The notes beneath the pieces were generated by a model. It did not search any database and was not told where the DNA came from. It saw only the letters and a program-made list of their open reading frames with translations. From Planctomycetaceae bacterium (GTDB lineage Bacteria > Planctomycetota > Planctomycetia > Pirellulales > UBA1268), in assembly GCA_002862165.1 (NCBI GenBank), contig PKCL01000393.1:1-5219 (forward strand): DNA of 5,219 bases. The letters are read 5' to 3'. Shown here one piece after another: positions 1-5,219 of this stretch; position 1 is the first letter of the stretch, and each line of letters starts with the position of its first letter. Position numbers and translations under genes: made by a program.

Positions 1-1711
1 GTTGCATCGAGTCAGTAATTCGATCTGCATAAAGAATGACTCGTGCATCAACGTTTCTGGCAGAACGGCCAATTGTCTGCATGAGAGAAGTCTCACTTCT
101 CAGGAAGCCTTCTTTGTCGGCGTCTAAGATCGCCACGAGAGATACTTCTGGAAGATCAATTCCTTCACGGAGCAAATTCACACCAACAAGTACGTCAAAG
201 TCACCAGCGCGAAGGTCTCGCAGGAGTTCAACTCTTTCAAATGCATTAAGTTCACTATGGAGCCATCTACAGCGAACATTTTGTTTTTGAAAATAGTCGG
301 ACAGATCCTCCGCGAGTTTTTTTGTCAACGTAGTAACAAGAACTCGATTTCCAATTTCAACAGTTTTGCCAATCTCTCCAAGGAGATGTACAACTTGATT
401 TCGGGCAGGAACCACTTCAATGACTGGATCAAGTAGTCCTGTTGGTCGAATAATCTGTTCAACGACTTCGCCTTGTGTTTCACCAAGTTCCCAGACGCCT
501 GGTGTCGCTGAAACGTATACAGTCTGATGAAGTTTTTTTTCAAATTCTTCAAACATGAGTGGGCGATTATCAAGAGCGCAAGGTAGTCGAAATCCATGAT
601 CAACGAGTGTCAGTTTTCGACTTCGATCACCAGCGTACATCCCTCGAACTTGAGGTACAGTGACATGCGATTCATCTACAAAAAAGAGGAATTCGTCGGG
701 AAAGTAACTGAAGAGTGTGTCTGGCGTGCTGCCCGGTGGACGCCCAGAAAGTGGCCGTGAATAATTTTCGATGCCAGGGCAAAAGCCAGCCTCTAGCAGC
801 ATTTCCAGATCAAACTTTGTTCGGGCAGAAAGTCGCTGTGCCTCCAATAATTTGCCTTGGCTTTTGAGTTCTTCCAGACGCTCTTCAAGTTCACGACGAA
901 TTTCACCAACCGCTGCTTTAATACGATCCTCCGGCATTACAAAGTGTTTCGAAGGGTACAGGTATGTCTCATCTTTCCTTGCCGCTACTTCACCACTGAC
1001 CGGATGGGTTATAGCAATTGATTCAACGGTGTCCCCCCAGAATTCAATACGGGTTGCTAGTTCATCGTATGGAGGCCAAATGTCGACTGTGTCACCTCGT
1101 ACCCGAAATCGACCACGTTCAAGTGCGATGTCACTGCGTTCGTATTGGACCGTAACGAGCTGCCGTAAAAGTTCGTCTCGAGATAATGGCACTCCCGTTG
1201 CAATACGGATAACCATTGCGCGATAGTCCTCAGGTGATCCAAGTCCATAGATGCAGGAAACACTTGCCACAACAATCACGTCGCGACGGCTTACCAGTGC
1301 ACTTGTTGCTGCGAGTCGAAGGCGATCGATTTCCTTGTTAATAGCCGCATCTTTTTCGATATATATGTCGCGTTGCGGAATGTATGCTTCAGGCTGATAG
1401 TAGTCGTAGTAGCTTACGAAGTAATGAACCGCATTGTGAGGAAAGAAGTCACGAAACTCACCATACAGTTGAGCCGCAAGGGTCTTGTTGTGCGAGAGTA
1501 CAAGAGTGGGCCTGCCGATCTGTGAGATGACATTTGCCATGGTGAATGTTTTTCCAGATCCTGTTGCTCCCATCAGGACCTGAGACGCAGCACCGTCATT
1601 TATGCCATCAATCAAAGAGTCAATAGCAGCAGGTTGGTCTCCTGCTGGCGCAAAAGGTGTCACAAGTTCGAAAACATTTTCGTCAGATATGCCAGGTTTA
1701 CGGCGAACCAT
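1..1711 (-). CDS. uvrB: UvrABC excision nuclease subunit B (UvrB), partial, C-terminus beyond the window
   Basis: UvrB is the ATP-dependent helicase-like subunit of cytoplasmic nucleotide excision repair. It receives damaged DNA from UvrA, verifies the lesion and recruits UvrC for incision. The reading frame is open from ATG at 1711 to the left edge (570 codons seen). Family members are usually about 660-690 aa, so roughly 100 residues are missing, including the C-terminal UVR motif that contacts UvrC and UvrA. Visible signatures in order: Walker A GATGSGKT (residues 48-55), the tyrosine-rich beta-hairpin [17 protein letters not shown] (96-112) that inserts between DNA strands, the Walker B DESH box (346-349), [11 protein letters not shown] (512-522) and helicase motif [11 protein letters not shown] (545-553). 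The start is supported by a GGAAAAG ribosome-binding-like sequence about 7 nt upstream, inside the end of the preceding gene. Only 3 nt separate it from the HhH gene upstream, which suggests co-transcription. No internal stop or frameshift was found in the stretches I translated. Identification is essentially certain. Confidence 0.98.
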   Translation of the reverse strand, partial: MVRRKPGISDENVFELVTPFAPAGDQPAAIDSLIDGINDGAASQVLMGATGSGKTFTMANVISQIGRPTLVLSHNKTLAAQLYGEFRDFFPHNAVHYFVSYYDYYQPEAYIPQRDIYIEKDAAINKEIDRLRLAATSALVSRRDVIVVASVSCIYGLGSPEDYRAMVIRIATGVPLSRDELLRQLVTVQYERSDIALERGRFRVRGDTVDIWPPYDELATRIEFWGDTVESIAITHPVSGEVAARKDETYLYPSKHFVMPEDRIKAAVGEIRRELEERLEELKSQGKLLEAQRLSARTKFDLEMLLEAGFCPGIENYSRPLSGRPPGSTPDTLFSYFPDEFLFFVDESHVTVPQVRGMYAGDRSRKLTLVDHGFRLPCALDNRPLMFEEFEKKLHQTVYVSATPGVWELGETQGEVVEQIIRPTGLLDPVIEVVPARNQVVHLLGEIGKTVEIGNRVLVTTLTKKLAEDLSDYFQKQNVRCRWLHSELNAFERVELLRDLRAGDFDVLVGVNLLREGIDLPEVSLVAILDADKEGFLRSETSLMQTIGRSARNVDARVILYADRITDSMQ

Positions 1712-1714
1712 AAA

Positions 1715-2125
1715 TTACTTTTCCGTAGAAAGATTCGAAATTGGTCGAATGAATGGTCTGATTTCGTTCAGCGTTATGGTGCCTATTCCAGGTACACGGA
1801 CAATCTCTTCAATGCTCGTGAAAGGTCCATGCGTCCTACGTGTCTCAATGATACGCTCTGCCATCGTAGTGCCAATCCCGGGAAGCAGCGACAATTCGCT
1901 TGGAGGTGCTTTATTTATATCGAGACTGAAGCGAAATGTTTGTTCAGGCGGATAGCGATAGTCTACAAGTTGCTGCCTGTGAAGGATGAGCCAGCCCACC
2001 AGGGTGATTAATCCTATCATCGTGATGCTCGCGAGGGCATGCTGTTGGCGGATCCCTGGAGGTTGTTCCACGATCTGGCGATGTTGTGCCAACGAGGACG
2101 TGGCCGTGTCTTTAAGAGAATTCAT
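1715..2125 (-). CDS. ComEA-like membrane-anchored helix-hairpin-helix protein
   Basis: A 136-aa protein predicted to have a short polar N-terminus, one hydrophobic membrane segment (about residues 30-48, ITMIGLITLVGWLIL core) and a C-terminal ComEA-type tandem helix-hairpin-helix domain (about 68-126). Both hairpins carry PGIG loops (82-85 and 112-115), and the domain opens with the family's typical DIN-x-A start (DINKAPPSELSLLPGIG). Such HhH pairs bind the DNA backbone without sequence specificity; ComEA proteins receive DNA at the membrane during transformation, but many bacteria carry short HhH proteins of unknown job. I chose ATG at 2125, preceded by GGAAG at 5 nt spacing. The frame stays open upstream to 2260, but that extension would run over the nadC start and reads like non-coding sequence. 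uvrB follows after 3 nt, so this is probably the first gene of an operon. DNA binding at the membrane is inferred from the fold; a role in competence or repair is not shown. Confidence 0.88.
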   Translation of the reverse strand: MNSLKDTATSSLAQHRQIVEQPPGIRQQHALASITMIGLITLVGWLILHRQQLVDYRYPPEQTFRFSLDINKAPPSELSLLPGIGTTMAERIIETRRTHGPFTSIEEIVRVPGIGTITLNEIRPFIRPISNLSTEK

Positions 2126-2235
2126 GCTAGCTTCCGTTTGAGGTGGCAATCCAAACCAAGTCACAATGATTTGTCGATTTCTCCTGTCCAGCGCCTTTCT
2201 ATTATGATATGCCCTATGGGCCAAAATCTCTAGGA
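2126..2235. promoter_or_regulatory. Divergent promoter region between the HhH-uvrB genes and nadC
   Basis: This 110-base gap must hold start signals for both directions. On the plus strand TATGAT (2203-2208) is one mismatch from a sigma-70 -10 box and would place transcription start near 2215, just upstream of the ATG at 2236. On the minus strand the same AT-rich patch (2200-2208) reads CATAAT (2201-2206), also one mismatch from consensus. I see no good -35 box at the right spacing in either direction. An inverted repeat GCCC-TAT-GGGC (2211-2221) sits at the expected nadC start site and could be an operator or chance. This is inference from motif likeness only. Confidence 0.35.
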
Positions 2236-3213
2236 ATGAGTACTGTGGTTTTAGATACAATGAATCAACTCCCCGGCTCGCGGGATCATAGGCAGGTTAT
2301 TTGGAACGAACGTTTTACTGCAGAAGTAAAACAGAATGCACCTATGTGGTTTCGAGAAGACTTTGGGATGGAGACCGATTGGACAAGTACAGCACTGGTG
2401 CCTCTGATTGCAGAAAGTAGGCTTGCCATTATTGCAAGGGTGGAGGGTGTGATTGCGGGTCTTCAAGCAGCCGAAGTTGTTGTGAAGGAATTCCAGGAGA
2501 GTCTTGTTTGGTCGTCTGTGGCACGTGATGGAGATAGCGTTCAGTCCGGTGCCGTGATCGGCTACTTGAGTGGTTCTGTCAGATCAATTCTACAAATTGA
2601 GAGAGTGATTCTAAATTTACTTGGAAGGCTTTCTGGTATAGCAACCACAACTCGGCAGTTTGTCGATGCTGTCCAAGAAACATCATGTCGAATTTATGAC
2701 ACTCGTAAGACAGTGCCTGGGTGGAGGTTGCTTGATAAGTACGCAGTTCGTTGTGGTGGTGGCTATAACCATCGAATGGGACTTTATGATGCGATCTTGA
2801 TCAAAGATAATCATCTTGCAGCGCTTCGTGAAGAAGGTCAATTTCCTGCAGAGGCTGTTCGCAGATCACGTGAATTCATTTCACAGACTTTTCCACCAGA
2901 TCGAGCGAATGAAATGGTCGTCGAGATAGAAGTTGATTCTTTAGATCAGTTGGCAAATGTGTTGCCAGCACACCCAGACATCATCCTGCTTGACAACATG
3001 AGTGTTTATGAACTTCACCAGGCTGTTGTTTTGCGGCAAGAGAATTCCCCGGAAATTATTCTTGAGGCATCTGGAGGTATTACCCTGGAAAACATTTCTG
3101 CGATTGCAAAAAGCGGTGTTGATCGAATCAGCACGGGTGCACCGACGCACACATCGTCTTGGCTTGATATAGGGCTTGATTGGGATTCATTTTCTCGTTC
3201 GAAGAAAGTATGA
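2236..3213 (+). CDS. nadC: Nicotinate-nucleotide pyrophosphorylase (carboxylating), quinolinate phosphoribosyltransferase
   Basis: This cytoplasmic enzyme joins quinolinate and PRPP to form nicotinate mononucleotide, CO2 and pyrophosphate in de novo NAD synthesis. Family signatures, numbered from ATG 2236 (325 aa): ERVILNLLGRLSGIAT (122-137), the DTRKT-PGWR active-site stretch (155-164), KYAVRCGGGYNHR (168-180) with MGLYDAILIKDNH (181-193), LLDNMS (251-256), EASGGI (277-282) and GVDRISTGA (294-302). The basic residues expected around the phosphate and carboxylate sites (R123, R157, K158, H179, R180, K190) are present. The family is usually 280-300 aa, so this one has a slightly long N-terminus. 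The start is uncertain. ATG 2209 is in frame, but a TATGAT box lies directly against it. ATG 2236 fits that promoter, although its AGGA touches the start codon and is too close to act. ATG 2260 is also possible. No nadA or nadB is adjacent; the gene is divergent from the HhH-uvrB pair and convergent with rpsU. Confidence 0.96.
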   Translation: MSTVVLDTMNQLPGSRDHRQVIWNERFTAEVKQNAPMWFREDFGMETDWTSTALVPLIAESRLAIIARVEGVIAGLQAAEVVVKEFQESLVWSSVARDGDSVQSGAVIGYLSGSVRSILQIERVILNLLGRLSGIATTTRQFVDAVQETSCRIYDTRKTVPGWRLLDKYAVRCGGGYNHRMGLYDAILIKDNHLAALREEGQFPAEAVRRSREFISQTFPPDRANEMVVEIEVDSLDQLANVLPAHPDIILLDNMSVYELHQAVVLRQENSPEIILEASGGITLENISAIAKSGVDRISTGAPTHTSSWLDIGLDWDSFSRSKKV

Positions 3214-3276
3214 CCCCACCCGCAAACAGCCCTTATCTAGGCCGCGTGGTACATCATTGAAAAATAGTGGCAGGAA

Positions 3277-3471
3277 CTAAACGCCCAGCAATCGATTTCT
3301 TTTCATGCGGCGCTCAGCTCGAAGTCGGGCACGCCTCTTCGTCTCACTTGGTTTTTCAAAGAATTCTCGCCGTCGCATTTCTTTTTTGATGCCACTTCGT
3401 TCAACGAGTTTTCGGAAGCGTCGAACTGCTTCTTGAATGCTTTCGCGATCACGAACCGTCAGTTTAACCAT
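3277..3471 (-). CDS. rpsU: 30S ribosomal protein S21
   Basis: A 64-aa, strongly basic protein with the S21 pattern: [22 protein letters not shown] (residues 6-27, read here from the translation), then the conserved [11 protein letters not shown] core (33-43) and an arginine/lysine-rich tail. S21 joins the small ribosomal subunit near the anti-Shine-Dalgarno end of 16S rRNA and helps initiation. Length matches the family (about 60-70 aa). The ATG at 3471 is supported by AAGGA (3476-3480 on this strand) with 4 nt spacing. It ends in TAG, which shows that amber is a normal stop in this organism and matters for the pseudogene to the right. It stands alone here: no dnaG or rpoD neighbour, as found in enterobacteria. 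It converges on nadC with a 63-base gap. Confidence 0.96.
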   Translation of the reverse strand: MVKLTVRDRESIQEAVRRFRKLVERSGIKKEMRRREFFEKPSETKRRARLRAERRMKRNRLLGV

Positions 3472-3475
3472 GAAA

Positions 3476-3480
3476 TCCTT
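3476..3480 (-). promoter_or_regulatory. Ribosome binding site of rpsU
   Basis: The minus strand reads AAGGA, then TTTC, then the rpsU ATG. This is the clearest Shine-Dalgarno sequence in front of an intact gene in the window, and it fixes the rpsU start. Confidence 0.75.
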
Positions 3481-3660
3481 AGTCTGTGCTTGTTAGGGAA
3501 CGATTTACTTCGTTTGTTACGTTTTGCAATCAAAACATTACGCGGATACCACGCCTAATATAAGTTCGTGAAGATACTCTATTGCGCTCTGGCTCGTCCA
3601 TGCCGATAGATCAAAACAGCAGTGTTTTCGCATTCGGGCGTCTAATCTTTGATAATCTCG

Positions 3661-3691
3661 ACTGACTTCGACTGTGAAGCCAGTACTTTTT
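3661..3691 (+). terminator. Possible intrinsic terminator or attenuator stem-loop
   Basis: ACTG-A-CTTC (3661-3669) pairs with GAAG-C-CAGT (3676-3684) around a 6-base loop, with one A/C mismatch. A run of five T follows at 3687-3691. The layout resembles a weak rho-independent terminator on the plus strand. There is no intact plus-strand gene directly before it: nadC ends about 450 bases upstream with rpsU between on the other strand. It could instead be a leader element of the channel gene, the end of an unrecognised small RNA, or chance. The stem is short and not GC-rich. Confidence 0.3.
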
Positions 3692-3728
3692 GGTTGGCGG
3701 AAATTCGATTTCATTCTAGGTATACCTC

Positions 3729-5204
3729 ATGTTGGTATGGAACGATATTGAGACAACTCGACAACTATTTGGTGCCTTTTTAGGAATGGCTTTATTTTTG
3801 GTAACTGCACCAAAGGGCAGGAAATAGTTGGTGAGGAGCCCAGCAATTTTTCTGCTGCTATCACCGTTGCCGGTCGTGTTGCCAGTCTTATTTCCATCGG
3901 CACCGTCTGCTGTTGGATTCGCCTAACAAACAATACGTTTTCTTTTATCGTTTTCTTTTCTGCAGTCATTGCTTCTCGTATTATTTGTTTCTTTATGCGA
4001 GCGGGTAAGAAGTCCAATTTTTAAAATATCGTGATGTACTCTGGATTGCATTGATTGGTGTTACTTTAGTCGTCGTGCTCTGGGAAGCGGGAGCTGCTGC
4101 AGGTGAACTCTTCGCTGGTTCAGCCGTGCTGACAGCTGTTCTTGGCTTCGCGCTACGAGACACGCTGGGTAATGCTGTTGCTGGTCTTGCTATTCACGCA
4201 GAGCATCCGTTTGAAGTTGACGACTGGATTCAATGCGACTCACATGCTAATCATGTTGGAAAAATTATTGAAATTAATTGGCGGGCTACAAAAGTGATTA
4301 CCCTTGATCTTGCTTATGTAATTATCCCGAATAGCCAGTTGGTGCAGGCATCGATACGGAATTTCACGAAGCCAGATCCATTGTCTCGTTGGAGTCTTTT
4401 TATAGTTGCACCTTATGAGATACCTCCCCAAAAAGTTTAGGCGATTATGCTGGAGGCGGTTCTCTGTAGTTTCGGAGTTCTTGATCCCCCTGCTCCATCG
4501 GTTGTCACGAATAATTAGATTGAACGAGGCATTGAGTATTGGGTCCGAAGTTTTTACAACCGAGTTCGGGCAGCGGGATCGAGTTGATGGCATGGCCCGC
4601 GATCGTATTTTTTATGCACTTGCAAGAAATGGTATTCGTATTCCTGTCTCAACACATTTGGTCAGGATGACTCAGCTCCCTGCACATGTGGAAGAGCCTC
4701 AGGGGAATATTGTTTCAGAAAGAGCGATGCGGCTTCGGTCAGCAGGGGTTCTCGGCATGCTTTCTCTTGAGCAGCTTGGAAAAATGCAGGAAAGCATGAT
4801 GAGCGGATGTATGCTGTAGGCGAACAAATTATTCGCCAAGGTGATTCTGAGACAAGTATTTTTTTATAACTGATGGGGAGGTTGTGGTGAGCATAAACGT
4901 GCCAGGGAAAAATCAAATACAGCTGCGCACGCTTCAATCTGGAGACTACTTCGGAGAAATGTCGTTTATGACCGGTGGGCCACGTTTAGCTACGGTAACT
5001 GCAACAGCTGAGATGCGAGTGTTCGAGGTTACAGGAGATTCATTTCGAGAGATACTGGAGCATCAGCCTAGCCTACTGAAACAAGTAAGTGAAGATATTC
5101 ACAGGCGTTTGGTTGAAAAAGAGGAAGCGGTGGAGGGTACAAGAAGCCAGCACCTTGGCCAAACATCGTCAGATATACTCATACCAATAAGTGAGTTTTT
5201 CTGA
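3729..5204 (+). pseudogene. Broken MscS-family mechanosensitive channel with C-terminal cyclic-nucleotide-binding domain (bCNG type)
   Basis: Joining the reading frames gives about 491 codons from ATG 3729 to TGA 5202-5204. Hydrophobic segments lie near residues 13-27, 38-64, 71-89 and 106-123. The MscS pore helix VLGFALRDTLGNAVAGLAI (137-155) and the FEVDDWI entry to the beta domain follow. The CNB domain (about 345-460) has GEQIIRQGD and the phosphate-binding cassette FGEMSFMTGGPRLATV, with the expected E410 and R419. MscS channels vent solutes on membrane tension; bCNG members are thought to be gated by cyclic nucleotides. Four in-frame stops interrupt it: TAG 3825, TAA 3924, TAG 4438 and TAG 4516. 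Four frame changes are inferred: an extra A near 4023-4026, an extra A near 4547, a missing G at about 4801 and a missing T in the T7 run 4859-4865. The indels sum to zero. Intact nearby genes argue against poor sequence throughout, and rpsU ends in TAG, so amber is not reassigned. The domain identity is clear; exact indel positions are inferred, as is the N-terminal part before about 4021. Confidence 0.88.
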
Positions 5205-5219
5205 CTCTAGTTGCCTATG

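Larger units (their letters stand above)
3472..3728. other. Non-coding gap between rpsU and the channel pseudogene
   Basis: These 257 bases hold no convincing gene on either strand. The rpsU promoter must lie here, reading leftward. AT-rich stretches near 3510-3560 are candidates, but I cannot pick a good -35/-10 pair. On the plus strand there is a stem-loop with a T-tract (3661-3691, listed separately) and a repeated TCGACTG (3658-3664 and 3668-3674), whose second copy overlaps the loop. An AGG at 3718-3720 lies 8 nt before the pseudogene's ATG and may be its former ribosome binding site. Confidence 0.5.

Noticed and set aside
771..1226. Open plus-strand frame of 151 codons
   Set aside because: It is the antisense shadow of uvrB, whose minus-strand translation carries the family motifs throughout.
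1602..2011. Two overlapping plus-strand frames of 117 and 125 codons
   Set aside because: They lie opposite uvrB and the HhH gene; their translations show no recognisable domain, while the minus strand does.
2126..2260. 45-residue N-terminal extension of the HhH protein
   Set aside because: It overlaps the nadC start and the divergent promoter region, has no domain-like content, and ATG 2125 has a better ribosome binding site.
3214..3276. Bidirectional terminator between nadC and rpsU
   Set aside because: Convergent genes would predict one, but I found no stem with a T-tract in these 63 bases on either strand.
3727..4017. Minus-strand frame of 96 codons
   Set aside because: It lies antisense to the N-terminal membrane segments of the channel pseudogene, has no recognisable motif, and its start lacks support.
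3842..4023. Plus-strand frame reading SNFSAAITVAGRVASL onward as a separate small membrane protein
   Set aside because: Its translation looks protein-like, but there is no start or ribosome binding site, and the adjacent frame (from ATG 3729) gives the hydrophobic segments leading directly into the MscS region.
4406..4819. Independent 137-codon gene
   Set aside because: Only its part after about 4550 (EFGQRDRVDG onward) is meaningful, and that is the middle of the MscS-CNB protein; the first 45 or so residues are out-of-frame shadow.

Overview
The window reads as a bacterial chromosomal housekeeping stretch of moderate GC, with one decayed membrane-channel gene at its right end. No phage, transposon, CRISPR or rRNA/tRNA signal is visible. 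The S21 protein (64 aa, [10 protein letters not shown] start) and the membrane-anchored ComEA-like helix-hairpin-helix protein resemble forms I associate with Planctomycetota or relatives. That taxonomic guess is an inference of low to moderate confidence; nothing in the window fixes the taxon.

Layout. Positions 1-1711 (minus) hold the first 570 codons of uvrB, the damage-verifying helicase subunit of nucleotide excision repair; its C-terminus lies beyond the left edge. Only 3 bases upstream, at 1715-2125 (minus), is a 136-aa single-pass membrane protein with a ComEA-type double helix-hairpin-helix, so the two are probably one transcript read leftward. Divergent from it is nadC (plus, about 2236-3213), the quinolinate phosphoribosyltransferase of NAD synthesis. 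rpsU (minus, 3277-3471), ribosomal protein S21, converges on nadC.

Positions 3729-5204 (plus) look at first like three unrelated short reading frames. Read together they are one gene of about 491 codons for an MscS-family channel with a C-terminal cyclic-nucleotide-binding domain (the bCNG type). It is interrupted by four in-frame stop codons and four single-base frameshifts that sum to zero, so the first ATG and the final TGA are in the same frame. The fold signatures are still easy to read, so inactivation looks recent, unless part of the damage is assembly or sequencing error.

The intact genes are unconnected housekeeping functions: DNA repair with a probable DNA-binding membrane protein, cofactor synthesis, and translation. 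I see no convincing new biological system. The points most worth a second look are the channel pseudogene, the HhH-uvrB pairing, and a stem-loop with a T-tract just upstream of the pseudogene.
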